From contig JABYQR010000035.1 in assembly GCA_022592445.1 (NCBI GenBank), positions 124,001 through 188,000 of the forward strand: DNA of 64,000 nt, in the 5' to 3' direction. The notes beneath the pieces are model-generated. The model was given only the letters and a program-made list of their open reading frames with translations. It was not told the origin of the DNA and did not search any database. Of this stretch, positions 1 to 11,714 are shown piece after piece. Position numbers and translations under genes: made by a program. How positions within the stretch are numbered: the stretch's first letter is position 1; each line of letters starts with the position of its first letter. The DNA is from Cytidiella melzeri. Taxonomy: Eukaryota > Basidiomycota > Agaricomycetes > Polyporales > Irpicaceae.

Positions 1-116
1 CATGCACGTGACTCATGCAACTCCGGCCGGTGAGATTACGCAGGGCTCCCACGACTTCTCGTCACCATTCGGCTTTCCGCACCTTGCTCTCTTACCACCA
101 TCTTCACCCACTCGCC

Positions 117-850
117 ATGTTCCGCTCAGCAATTACTCGAACTGTCCTCAACGCGACGCCTCGCGCGTCCATAAGAGCTGCTAGGCCAGCTCTCGCCCGT
201 GGTTATCACGAAAAAGTGATCTCCCATTACGAAAAGCCCAGAAACGTACGCGGCAGACCTAGACCTTGGTCACACCAGATGCATTATCTGATAACTGTCT
301 TTCACTCCAACAGGTTGGTTCGCTTCCCAAGAATGCCCCAGACGTCGGTACTGGCCTCGTCGGCGCACCTGCGTGAGCATCATCCACGACTCCGGCGCTT
401 AAGTGCTAACCTCGTTTCGTTTCTATGTCACAGCTGCGGAGATGTCATGAAACTTCAAATCCGCGTTAACGAGGACGGTATTATCTCAGACGTCAAGTTC
501 AAGACGTTTGGTTGCGGAAGTGCAATCGCGTCTAGCTCCTATATGACAGAGCGTGTCAAGGGTCTGTCGTTGGAAGACGCGGAAAAGATAAAAAACACGG
601 AGATAGCAAAGGAGCTTTGTCTGCCGCCTGTCAAGCTTCATTGCTCAAGTGAGTTTCCATTTCATCTTGCACAAGCTGAACTCATCTTTCAATCCCAGTG
701 CTGGCTGAGGATGCCATTCGGTCAGCCATCCGGGACTACCGCACAAAACGTAGTCAGCTCTCAAATCCGAAGCAGTCGGGTTTCATCGACGTCAGTCAGA
801 GCTCGGCAACTGGTGAAACAGTGGCCACCGCACACGCTACGACGGCATAA
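117..850 (+). CDS. ISU1: Mitochondrial iron-sulfur cluster scaffold protein ISU1
   Basis: Scaffold on which the cysteine desulfurase complex builds [2Fe-2S] clusters in the mitochondrial matrix. Four exons join cleanly (introns start near 233, 360 and 650). The product is about 175 residues: an Arg/Ala-rich presequence (MFRSAITRTVLNATPRASIR) followed by the IscU/NifU-N domain. The three ligand cysteines are visible in GAPACGD, FGCGSAIASSS and KLHCSMLAED. The LPPVK motif recognised by the dedicated Hsp70 chaperone stands just before the third cysteine. The ATG at 117 is chosen because it begins the presequence; the frame upstream of it lacks another ATG. The C-terminal tail after RDYRTKRSQ is short and Ser/Thr/Ala-rich and is probably lineage-specific. 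The assignment is secure. Confidence 0.93.
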
Positions 851-3067
851 TCTCTCGTTATGCGTTTACCCGTTCCGACCACTTGTCCGTGCCTTTCTGC
901 ACTATACGCAGTCTACTAGTCTTTTTCATACTTCACAACAACATTGCTGTAACATTAGGATCCTGCTGACATGGTTCATGGATTTCAATTGCCGTAACTG
1001 ACCACAAGTAAAAACAGGATTCTTTGTCCTTGTCTGTGTTCTGAATCACAAGAGATCTCAGGCATCAAAGTTCGAACGCCGTCTGCTCTGACTCGGGGCG
1101 ACCGCCTGAAACAGCAATGTTCTGCTGGTCCGCTCGTTTCCTAGCTGTAAGCTGATTTGCCGTGGAATCTTCGTCACAAGATTGTGCATCTACTTCGAAG
1201 CTACATGCATGCTCTATATGCATGCAAATTCGAACATTCACTTCGTCATGTACCAATGACCTTGACCAACTATGTACACAGCACCGGTGGTGAAAGTCAC
1301 CTCGCACAAGCGCAAGTAAACCCAAATGCGCATGCCTCGTGACTTATTCTACACTCCCAAGTGAATGCGATGTCGGGCGGATATGAGCGCGGGGTATGTC
1401 GTCGCGGCGACGAAAGAAGGGAATGTGGCGGTTTGAGGGATGGGTGTGCGACGAAAAAAAAATCATTGAGATGGGTGTGAAACACCGCTCCGACAACCAG
1501 CCCATCATACCATCTGTCTATAGCCAGTTTGTCTATACCAGCAATAATAGACATTAAGCGTACATAACCACTACTATATGCACAGTTCAACTATCTAACC
1601 ACCATCTTATGTGTGATTGAACATGCACAGTGCAAGCACAAGCCGCGAGAGACTCGGGCAATATTGATCCTCTTCGCTTGAGCTGAACTGGACAGAGTGG
1701 AACGAACAAATGACTTAGTCGAAACAACAACAAGATGTAGATACAACTAATTCAGAGTACAATCAAACAACGCAAGCTGCCCTGTTAGAACTAAGATAGG
1801 CCCAGTGCACTCTCCGCTACTTCTGTCACAGTGTGACAATCACGTGGAGGAGCTTCGGCAGGCGTCGGCAGGCGCTTTTAGCTAGTTATCGAGAAATAAT
1901 AGTAAGTTATGTCATTCAGCACTCCGTCGGCAAACAGTCGTTTATTTTGAATTTCTGAAATAACCTGTGCTAGCGCTCATCTTTCGCTGCCATTCTGAAA
2001 ACCACTTCCTCACGTCTGCCGTTTTAAAAAATCTGTAACGGAAGAATTCTAGTATACATGGTTTTCTACAACTCTTGGGATTTGTTTTTTTTCTGTATGG
2101 ACATATGAGCTAGTAGATGGATTTAGACTGTGGCCCTCTGCAAAAATGGATGTAAGCGCCGTCACGCTTGCCATGTGATGTAGCGGGGAGTGAACTGGGT
2201 CTATCTTATATAATATAATATGTAGTTTCCCACGCCTTGTTACAAGGAAGCTTCAAGGTAGCAGAGTTCCCACAGTCTTGATAAGGGAATTATGCAGCTG
2301 TATATGGTAACTCCAGTAGTAACCATCACATTAGCTGAGACATACAGATATGGGTTGTGTAGACTAGGTAGTATAGCACTATAGGGATACTGCACATATA
2401 TGTACACCTGTGTTCTAGTAGCATAGGAAATGACATGGAAAGCACGTAGTACAACTCCAGAGGATGCCTAAAGCGTAAGTCTGAGGACAAGTACTAGCAT
2501 GAGTCATTTACTCATCATGTATGCCTCTGATACAAGTGCTGAGCCTAGTCATACAATGAGTCATGCATGCATAGCATGAGTCATGCACTTAGTAATACAG
2601 TAGAATAGCTGAAGTAGACATGTATAGTAGTCGCTTACATAAGTAGATACAGACATGTATATAAGCAGAGCTGCTGAAGCAGCAAGAATAATAAGACTCA
2701 TCTTTGAAGCTTAACAGCCTCTACCCCTCGCACACAACTTCCAATTTGTTATGCCCCTGAAATTCCATTCAAATATCCTTGCAAATCTCCTCGCGCGTAC
2801 ATGCAGCTACAGGGCCAGGTAGGAGCTTCTGTGCTGGGCCAGGAGCACGCTACCTGCAGCGCTGGACACGAGCAAAAGGTAGCGTATACGTAGTCTCAGG
2901 ATGGCTCTAGCCTTGCGCAGAAGTACACGCACGATAGTTTACAGAAAATCCCCCACCGTCAACACTCGATAGGTCCCATGCACCATGCTGCCAGGCCTAA
3001 ATAGGCGGACTACTGGCTGGCTCCCAGCCCCAATAGTCTCATGGCAAGCTAGCTGGCACTAGCCGCT
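851..3067. other. Long intergenic stretch between ISU1 and PRP31
   Basis: No convincing gene is seen. The two flanking genes converge on this region, so it holds their 3' ends and then non-coding DNA. From about 1900 to 2750 it is AT-rich with short repeats and a TATA-like run near 2206. Small open frames here lack coherent protein features or splice partners. Confidence 0.6.
2409..2736 (+). repeat. Possible solo LTR remnant with promoter-like signals
   Basis: This stretch holds three TGAGTCA sites (2500-2506, 2557-2563, 2577-2583), then a TATATAAG box (2658-2665), an AATAATAA-type A-rich stretch near 2688 and a pyrimidine-rich end at CCCCTCGCACA. That order resembles fungal Copia LTRs. No flanking 5-bp target duplication or second LTR could be found, so the boundaries are guesses. 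It could equally be unrelated AT-rich spacer. Confidence 0.25.
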
Positions 3068-5094
3068 TTACGCGCCCTTCTGTCCAATAAACGAGAATGT
3101 ACCTCCAGCAAACCATCTCTCGTTCGCCTCCTTGGCTTTCTGGGCAAGTGCCGCTCTGTTGGTGAGCTCGAAGCCTTGTATGGGAGTCACTGTCAACGAA
3201 GTTGCCGTACCCGCTGACTGGGAGCCGGAGCCACCCAGACCAGCGGCGCGAGTTAGAGCGGCAGTACGAAGCTTGTTCGCTTTCGACAGTTTTGCTAAGA
3301 GAACACGACAAAGTGAGGGTCACGTCACGCGTAGAGAAACAAAGGAGACGTACCGCGACTTTTCGCTTCTCCCATGCCTGCTCGAACCTTGCCTGAGCCC
3401 ATCATACCAAGTCCCTTGGTCTGATCGAACGCCCCAACCTCTTCTTCCGCCTCACCAAACACCATACGGTTCTGCAGCTTGCGAAGCTCAGTTTGCGCGT
3501 ATGCTTCTTTGGCTTTACGAGCACTTTACTCATTGAGATCAATAAACGTCCGCTAGGCTATGAGCGATATACTCACCGTTTACCTCCTCTGCGCTTCTTA
3601 GGCCCATCGTTAGGTATGGGCAGAGCCTTTACGATCTTGCCAGGTGGAGGGGCCGCTAGCCTGTCTATGTGTTTCTCGATCTTTTCGCGTAAATCTTCAC
3701 CATATGCACCTGGATCTGATTCAATTGCTGCCTGGTAAGCCGCAATGGTCAGAGGCTTACCGTCGCGTCTCTGTCGTTCAAGATCCATCCTCGCTGCCAG
3801 AGCGCATTTTGCGCCTACAGTGCGTTGAACCTTCATCCGATATTCTGGCGGCGTCGTCTGAACTAGTTCTGATTGGAACACGAATCCTGTATGTCGACGC
3901 TGCGTTGCAGATGAAAAACCAGCAGCAATCTTCTTTTGTGCTCCAAGGAGCTGAGAGGCATATCCGGTATCAGCATAGTAGACAGTCATCAAGTTGGTCG
4001 CTTTCAACGTACGTGGACATTGCATGCCGGCATTTTGGCGATGCCGCTTAGACCACCTGCGACACCCAAGAGTTTGGCGGCTGTGGTAGTACCGACGATA
4101 GCTGATAGGTTTGGTGCGAGGATGTTCATTCGTGAGCTGACGTACATAAAAATCTGGAAAGTGTTGTTCAGACCATAGTATGATACGACTAAAAACAATG
4201 AAACTCCCACCTTTTTACGAGCCTCCTCCAGACTATCCGCTAAATCACAAGCACGTTCAACGGCTTCCCATTCATTCTCCGGTAGAGGTTGTCCGGTCGT
4301 AGTTGTCGCGGTGATCATAACACTCATGACGATGGCCGAAGGCAGAAATGCGTTCAAATTCACTTTCGTAGGATCCTGTGAAGGCGAGTATGTTACGCGC
4401 AAGCTTGTGTGTCCCAAGAATGCAAAAACTCCATACCTCAGTGTTCGCTAGAGCGCGCACGGCGCGAATGTACATTTGGGCGTCCTGAACGAGCTGTTCC
4501 AGCTCGGGAAACTTGGACGCATAGTGGTCACGAATGAACTTGTGTACAACGAGAATTTCATTGTCGACATCGACCGACAGATTGTTTGCCTGCACAATGA
4601 GCTGATACTCTGGATTTGAGTGTGTTGGAAGCGCCATTTGCTCAGGTGTACTGGGGTTAGCTTGATACTTGTCAATTTCCTATGGCAGCACATTGAGAAC
4701 ACACAACGCGCGCAAGCACTAGAAAACGCACCTTGAGGATATCGACCATACGCTTGCTTCCATACAGCTTCGCTACTTTTCGTACATCTTCAACGTTTCC
4801 TAGTTCCATCCTCTGCACCTCCTCCGCATCCAGCTCCTCTGCAGGCTTCACACCTCCCTCGAGGACTAAACCAACTGCTTCACCCTTCCCATCTTCAGCA
4901 GTCTCAGCCTCGTCATCTTCCTCTGACATATTGTCGTCCTCATCACCTACTGCCTTCCGCTTGAGACCGTTGCCGATTCCATTGCTTGTGCTGGGCCCAG
5001 CTTGTGCTCCCTCACGATCTTCATCATTGTACCCTTCTTCGCCCTCAGAGAGCCCTTCAAGGTCTGCCAATAGTTCGTCTGCAAGTCCGCTCAT
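3068..5094 (-). CDS. PRP31: U4/U6 snRNP splicing factor Prp31
   Basis: Core protein of the U4/U6.U5 tri-snRNP that binds U4 snRNA together with the 15.5K/Snu13 protein. The ATG is at 5094. The N-terminus is acidic ([18 protein letters not shown]) and the first exon ends after [11 protein letters not shown]. Downstream exons give the NOSIC/Nop domain: the [19 protein letters not shown] segment and the loop [20 protein letters not shown], followed by [20 protein letters not shown]. The C-terminal Prp31 domain contains [20 protein letters not shown] and KKRRGGKR and ends ...[11 protein letters not shown], a conserved family terminus. About six short introns are needed and the length (roughly 550 residues) fits the family. 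It converges on ISU1 and is divergent from MCC2, sharing a 260-bp promoter region. Confidence 0.93.
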
Positions 5095-5355
5095 CACTTT
5101 GCGTTTGTGTTATCGACGGGCTCAAGATCGAAGAGGACGGCGAGGTGTAGCGAATGAATGGTACGGAAAGAAGCGCAGTGTGACGTCGGGATACGAGGCG
5201 CATCAAAACGTCACAAAATGAGGTCACGCGTTTGATCAGACACACTTTCGAGATCCGGGAGGAAGCTGACCTTGGCGTCGACGCGACTTTACATTTCTTC
5301 ACCACCACCTCTATTCTCTCACTAGTCTGCGTTGCAGGCATTTCACGCTGTAGAA

Positions 5356-7760
5356 ATGCGAGCAGCAATTCAGCGGTCAATACGACATGGTTTTGTGGGT
5401 GCAACACTCGCGCGACAGAGCCGAGCATACCATGCCTCCGTATTACCATCTTTGTTTTCTACGAGTTCACCTGAGTTCCAAGCGAAGTCCGAAGCGATGG
5501 ACGCTCTGATAGCTGAATACGAGCTCAAGGTTGCCAAAGCTAGACTTGGAGGTGGGGAGAAAGCAGCCCAAAGAATGATTAGCAAGGGGAAGAAATTACC
5601 TCGCGAGCGGTTCGTCAGCTCCTTGTCTACACCTGCACGAGCGTGTCGAGATCATATATTTCTCACAGGCTTGCTTTATTGCTAGACCCCCATACCCCCT
5701 TCCTCGAGTTGTCACAACTAGCCGCGCACGACGTTTACACAGACGACGTACCTGGTGCTGGTGTTATCACTGGAATTGGACGAATATCTGGCAGGGAATG
5801 CGTGATAGTTGTCAATGATGCCACAGTCAAGGGTGGATCGTATTACCCTCTTACTGTCAGTTTGGTGTACTGTTTGAATCTACGCGTTGCACCTCATTCG
5901 TCCAGGCCTTTAGGTAAAGAAACATCTCCGCGCCCAAGAGATTGCTCGTGAACATGGCCTACCATGTGTTTATGTTGGTGAGTATATCGCATTTGCTAAG
6001 TGAACCGTCCCTCATGCCTGTACAGTCGAATCTGGTGGAGCTGCACTACCACATCAAGCCAATGTAGGTATCACCTACGAGATTACTGACCCCAGTGCTC
6101 ATAAACCAAACAATAGGTGTTCCCAGACAAGGAACACTTTGGAAGGATATTTTACAACATGGTTTGTGTCCCCCTTCTTTACGTAGCAGAATTCTAGTGT
6201 TTACATGCGTCTGCTTTTGCCAGGCCCAAATGTCCGCTTTAGGTATACCACAGATCGCCATAGTACACGGCATCTCAGTCGCGGGTAGTCGATGCAAGTC
6301 TCACGTTTGTGTGATGATAACTGAAATTCCTTGTTTAGGTGGTGCGTATGTCCCTGCTATGGCTGACGAAAACATCATCGTGCGCGAACAGGGGAGAATT
6401 TTCCTTGCGGGACCACCACTAGTGAAAGCTGCGACAGGTGAAGAAGTGGACGAGGAGACTCTCGGCGGTGGTTTGATGCACTCCTGTGAAAGTGGCGTTA
6501 CAGATCACTTGGCGCGCGACGACGAGCACGCCATTGCCATTGCTAGGGGTATTGTGGGCGACCTCGGGAAGGCTGGCAGCCGTGAGGTTTCTGTAAGCTG
6601 TCGCTCTACAGTACCATGCATTTGACTGACAACATTGTGTCCTCTGATATACAGCCACCTGCCGCTCCTGAAGATCCACTTTATCCCGCACATGAGCTTC
6701 ACGGTATCGTCGGCACTGACCTGCGGCAGGCGTTTGACATGCGCGACGTCATTGCACGCATCGTCGATGGCAGCCGCTTCCGTGAGTTCAAGAAAGAGTA
6801 TGGCACTACTGTCGTCACAGTGAGTTTCGCCAAATCAACATGCTAAATGTTACATTGATTTAACTCAATACCAGGGTTTTGCAAATGTTCACGGATACCC
6901 TGTTGGCATTGTGGCGAACAACGGCATCCTATTCTCCCAGTCTGCGATCAAAGCCACACATTTCATAGAGCTCTGCTCTCAGCGCCAAATCCCACTCCTC
7001 TTCCTCGTAAATGTCACTGGATACATGGTTGGATCAAAAGCCGAGAAAGGAGGAATTGCGAAGGATGGCGCGAAGATGGTCAGAGCGGTCGCATGCGCAG
7101 ATGTACCGAAGTTAACTGTCGTTGTTGGAGGAAGCTATGGTGCTGGAAATTATGGTGAGCACAAATCTCAGTGTTTGTCACTCAGTCTACGTGGAGATAT
7201 TGATTTATTTTTTCGTGCTTGATTGGTACAGGAATGTGTGGACGAGCTGTAAGTTGACCTGGAAACTATTCACCACAGTGTAGAGTGGGTTGACATTACA
7301 ATTTTTACAACAGTATTCTCCACGCTTCTTGTGGATGTGGCCTGTACGTGATAAACATTCATGCCCATATGAAGATCGCTGATCGCTGGTATCACAGAAC
7401 GCAAAAGTTTCTGTCATGGGTTCAGGGCAGCTCTCACAAGTCATGGCTAACGTGTCAAAGTGCGTTACCTTCGTCTAACGATGATGTGAACCATTTCTAT
7501 AACCAATACTTATGACGGCGTTTAGGGACAAGAGTAAGCATTCTTCCCTGAAGGACGAGATTGAGGAGCAATCAACAGCGCTCTACGCCACTGCTCGTTT
7601 ATGGGACGACGGTATCATCAAGCCTGTCGACACACGAGATACTGTCGGTCTCGCGTTGGCACTTGGCGCACGAGAGCGGCATGGCGCACATCCTAGAGGT
7701 GCAAGGAGCGCGACGACATGGGATGGAGACGGCAAGGGATACGGCGTATTCCGCATGTAA
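5356..7760 (+). CDS. MCC2: Methylcrotonoyl-CoA carboxylase beta subunit (carboxyltransferase)
   Basis: Mitochondrial carboxyltransferase that moves the carboxyl group from biotin to 3-methylcrotonyl-CoA in leucine breakdown. The ATG at 5356 starts a basic, Ser/Arg-rich presequence ([20 protein letters not shown]). The N-terminal carboxyltransferase half shows [33 protein letters not shown] and [15 protein letters not shown]. The C-terminal half shows [31 protein letters not shown] and [20 protein letters not shown]. The gene ends in the family-typical FGVFRM-like terminus (YGVFRM). About ten exons are joined by short introns. The tail of this gene (from about 7411) was copied, and a broken copy sits at 11000-11695. 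The biotin-bearing alpha subunit is not in this window. Confidence 0.93.
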
Positions 7761-7984
7761 TCAAGGACAAGACTATGGTATACATGTAGGCCTGCATATG
7801 ACTCACGAGCTCGTTAGTGTTTTATCGATTTAGGTCGAACATGAGTGAATTTTCGCCCTCTTCCACGTCCGTCATGAGCTCGTGTTGTCTGTACTAAGAA
7901 AGGAAGTAGGTCTGTTGCATGTTCGTGAAACCGACGCAGACTGTCAGTCACGCAATTATGCATCATGATGGTGTCGAAGAATGA

Positions 7985-10132
7985 TTATAGCGCCGTTGCC
8001 CGGATAAGCCTCTCCGCTGCCTCCGATCGTGGCTTCAGCATGTAATGCAGTGGGTCGGGATACCTTGCAAACGAATTGGAAGTAAGTAATGTTGATCACA
8101 CTGTCGACTGGTTCTGTTCGACTTACGACAAAAGACCTGTGGTCATCTGTGGGGTCGGGTCACGCTCTTTCCCATTTTCGTCGAGAGAGGGGAGAACATC
8201 GAAAACATGCAATACCGACGCGATGGTCAAGAAGGCGTTGTCCTTCGCAAAGTGTCGACCAGGACAGACGCTATATCACCAAAGCTCTAAGGCTGACATT
8301 GATGATGATCAATTACTGCCACTTACCGACGTCCGAACCCAAACGCCAGAGTGCTAGGATCGCGGACCTCCGTATTGACCGCGCCGTCCTTCATGAACCT
8401 CTCAGGGTTGAAACTTTCAGGCTCTGGGTATTCTTGAGGATCATGAAGCATGTGCCTAGCAAAATGCAGATGGTAAACCCATATCTCATGCATGTGAGTG
8501 ACTAGCAGAAATCATACATACCAAACATTCTGCGACGGAAAATGTCAGTGACTCCATTCATGATCACCCAGTTGAATAAGACATACGGCCATGACAACTG
8601 TGCCTTTGGGAATGAAATATTCCTTGTAGTAGTCATCGGTAGTTAGGCGGTGAGGGACACCAAGAGGAACGACCGGTATCCATCTCATGCACTCCAGCAA
8701 GATGGCCTGGATATATGGAAGAGAGTCATAGTCTTCATATGTCGGGAGCCTGCCGGGCCCAACTACTGCGTCCAATTCTTCCTTCGCTCTTCTTTGTACT
8801 TCAGAATTCATTGCTACGCCACAAAAGAACGACTGGATCAAGGAATATGTCTGGACACACGCCCGGTCAGGAGTGTGCAATGTCACCATGTGCTGGAACT
8901 GACCGTGTCCGCACCCGCTGAAGTTGATGGTGTGCAGCATCCACGTCAGGGGTGTGCGTGGTTGAGATCAAAGCTAGCCCCTACCTGCATAAGCGATGCC
9001 GGTCGCATATTTCGCGCTGACTTCCTCCTCTCTTCTTCGTGCTGGATCTTGCTCCTGGGCGAGCTTCATGACGAGATCACGCGCCATTGACGGGGTTGAA
9101 TCCTGCTCTATCGTTAGTCACTCAGCTCGCGAAACGTGCTCATGTTCGCTGACCGTTCCATTCTTGATGGCGTCGAATGGTTTGTTAATCATCTCTTGGA
9201 TTACCGGACGCCATCGTGCACCGGTCTTACTTGCGGCAGCTCCAGGCACCCACGGCGGCACGTGCCGCAAAATAGGAATGAAATCCACCCAGTATTTACC
9301 GGTCGTTTTGGTTTCGTTGAAGACGTCCATGGTCTCCACGATCATTTTGATGTACTCATCATCCATATTCTGAATCTTATGTCCGTAGACGATGTCCATG
9401 ATGGTGGTAGCCAAGGTTCTGATTCGATTTTCAATCAGTTCTGGACGTCAACAAGTAGCATCAACAAAGGGTATACTGACTGACGAACACATAGGGGTTC
9501 AAGCTGCTTGCCTGTCCGCTCAAGACATCGGCGAAGGAAAGCGTGAATCTCACGTGTTTGTTTGTCGTGATATTCCGGTGTAACCGTCATGTTGAAAAAC
9601 TGATGAAAGTTCCTTCGGATGCTGCGCCATAGTGGGCCGTAGGGCATGACTGCGACATTGAACTCCCATCCCGTTCTGGCACCAAAACCATGAGCTCTTT
9701 GAAGCACTGCAAGAACCATGAAGAGACAATCCTACAATTCGTCGATAGCTGACTTTGCTCTGTCCGAATAAATCGAAGACCGCTTTTCCATAAGATCGAA
9801 AGCGACATCCACAGAGGATACGATAAGCATCGGAGTGCTGAGAACCTGAATAAATATGATATCGCCTACGGTAACCTGGGTTATAACAGAAGCATTGTGC
9901 GGTCAGGTTGATAAGTAAACATACCGTAAATCCGAGACCAGTCCCGCAACGTAACCCATGGGCGCTCCCCGGTCGGAAAGTCGAGTAGACTACCTATAAT
10001 AGACCATCCTCGAGGACCTGGTGGAAGTACGCAACCTCGAAGTCTAGTCGTCCACTTGCGCCTGCGAGCAATCAGAGTGGCTGCTGTGAGAAAGGCGAAG
10101 GTCACAAGCACAAGGGGCGAAGTCCTGATCAT
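7985..10132 (-). CDS. Cytochrome P450, tandem copy 1
   Basis: Membrane-anchored haem monooxygenase. The ATG at 10132 begins a hydrophobic anchor (LVLVTFAFLTAATLIA) followed by basic RRRKW and the hinge LPPGPRGW. Ten exons are inferred. The C-helix region reads MPYGPLWRSIRRNFHQFF. The I-helix motif AGADTT is assembled across a 14-nt exon at 8904-8917. An 8-nt exon at 8522-8529 supplies NVW. The ExxR region is LLECMRWIPVVPLGVPHRL. The haem loop FGFGRRVCPGRHFAKDN is split by an intron after the second Arg. The C-terminus is YPDPLHYMLKPRSEAAERL. All joins keep frame, so the gene looks intact. It resembles the basidiomycete OrdA-like/CYP5144-type P450s by recollection; the substrate is unknown. 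It is tail-to-tail with MCC2. Confidence 0.85.
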
Positions 10133-10999
10133 GCTGAGGTGTTCGTTTGCTGGATGGAGACACACGAATGGATGTTCAGTGAAAACTACCGTCAGCGGGT
10201 CTGCCTATCGTTATATAACAGCACTGTCGGGATTATGGCGGAGGACTGCGGAGCGTGGTCCAAGCATAGTTTTCGTTTTTGTTTTCTTTCTTGTGCATGC
10301 CAATGTGGTTCTTACTGAGTTTGGCCTTACGACGTTCTTCCAACTGTATGAGAGATCTCCGGCCCTTGGCATGCACTGAGAATTTGAGGGATATTTCCGT
10401 GTACACAATTCATGATAAGCGTAGAGCTAGGTCTCATGACAGACTCTAGGCCATTGAAAGGTATGCCCTATTAGTAAAAACACGAAGACAGCGTGGATTG
10501 AGCGTCGACAAACTCACCTTTTCCGCATTTGTCATAGAGTTGTGGATCGAGCACTGTCCGTCTGAGACACAACCAGTCTCACGCTGTATTTCCATGTTTT
10601 CACCGTTGTGAGAGTCACAGAGAAGGGTGTGTGATTGTATCGGTGACGGGTGGTGGCAAAGATATGTTGCGTGCGAAGAAGTATTGGTTGTTACATACCT
10701 GTGCATCGTCTTCAGAGTATGTCGCAACATATGTTCCTCCGGTGTAGTGAATCTTCTTCAATGTTCATGTATTGAACCAGGGGCGAGACGAATGTGCGCG
10801 GGGAAATGTGCCCTCGGAAAGTAAAATGTCATTACTCGGTCCTTCCGCAGGTTGCTGTCCAAATCCACCGGATAACTCCAGCTGCAGACTTGGCACAGCA
10901 TCTGACGCTGATCCTAACGCTCGCTTCAAATGACAATAACACCCTTTGGCAAGAGCTCGTTGGAAAATCTGAGAGTAACTCTGATTTTGCCTGTGTGAC
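10133..10999. repeat. Duplicated P450 upstream spacer, copy A
   Basis: Non-coding spacer upstream of P450 copy 1. It is recognisably similar to the spacer at 13837-14700: both contain a CCGTGTACACA segment, ACTCTAGGC, AGACAGCGTGGATTG, CGGTCCTTCC and CTGGCACAGCA-type blocks in the same order. No gene is seen. It is the right-hand part of the duplicated MCC2-tail/P450 block; the junction with the MCC2 relict lies close to 10990-11000. Confidence 0.7.
10211..10218 (-). promoter_or_regulatory. TATA-like box upstream of P450 copy 1
   Basis: The palindromic TTATATAA lies about 80 bases before the P450 start codon at 10132. The position and composition fit a core promoter element. P450 copy 3 has a similar TATATGA-like element at a comparable distance. 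Assigned by position only. Confidence 0.35.
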
Positions 11000-11695
11000 T
11001 ATCTGTTATGGGGGTTCAGGGCAGCTCTCACAAATCACAGTTAATGTGTCGAAGCAGTGCGTTACCTTTGTCCAACAATAATCTGGAGCGCTGAAGTAAG
11101 CATTCTTTGCTCAAGGACGAGTTGAGGAGCGCTCTATGCGACTGCCTGTCTATGGAACGACATAATGACGAGTTGAGAGGACATAGTCACTTAGGCAGGG
11201 GTAGATGCGCTGTTGTAAACCCACTGCAGACTGTAGGGACCTAGTACACACGGAGACAAGTTAATCCAGTTGTGATGATGAGAGCACAATTTGATTATAG
11301 AATGTACCTAGTACACACAGAGATGAGTTAACTAGGTAACAGGGCATATGAGCATACAGCATAATGCAAGAGCAATGGGGGAATACTCACTCCAGGTGCA
11401 ATGATGAGAGCACAATGGAGGAGTAGAGAACCAGGGTCATGAAAGATGGCAACAAGGCGGTGTCTGCGTGATGAAACAAAAGATGCAATCATACTACAAA
11501 GGAGTCATGAGACAGGAGACAAAAGAACGTCCAATAGGGGTGAAGTCCATGAGTAGCGCCGCAAAAGTCCATTACGACGGTAGCATGAAGCCTGTCGACA
11601 CGCGAGTTTGTCTCGCCTTGGTACATGGCGCACGAGAGCGGAATGGCGCAAGCTCTAGTAGAGGTGGAAGGAGCGCAACGATGTGGGAGGGTCCC
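11000..11695 (+). pseudogene. Relict of the MCC2 3' end
   Basis: A decayed copy of the last MCC2 exons. The block TTCAGGGCAGCTCTCACAA at about 11014 matches MCC2 near 7422. The following intron region (GTGCGTTACCT...) and the exon segment AAGCATTCTT...GAGGAGCGCTCTA also match. After an insertion, GCCTGTCGACACGCGAG and GGCGCACGAGAGCGGAATGG (near 11590-11650) match MCC2 near 7622-7690. The intron acceptor and reading frame are lost and the true stop region is gone, so it cannot make an MCC2 C-terminus. It lies between P450 copies 1 and 2 in the same relative place that intact MCC2 has to P450 copy 1, which marks a tandem segmental duplication. Confidence 0.85.
11162..11573. mobile_element. 412-bp insertion within the MCC2 relict, flanked by ACGAC
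   Basis: Compared with intact MCC2 (TGGGACGACGGTATCATC), the relict is interrupted by about 412 bases. The pentamer ACGAC occurs on both sides (11157-11161 and 11574-11578), as expected for a 5-bp target duplication. Inside are imperfect direct repeats: ACCTAGTACACAC twice (near 11240 and 11307) and GATGATGAGAGCACAA twice. No coding capacity and no TG...CA ends are seen, so it is not a clean solo LTR. It may be a degenerate LTR fragment or a small non-autonomous element. Confidence 0.5.
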
Positions 11696-11714
11696 TGGCT
11701 TGTAAAGCAAATAA

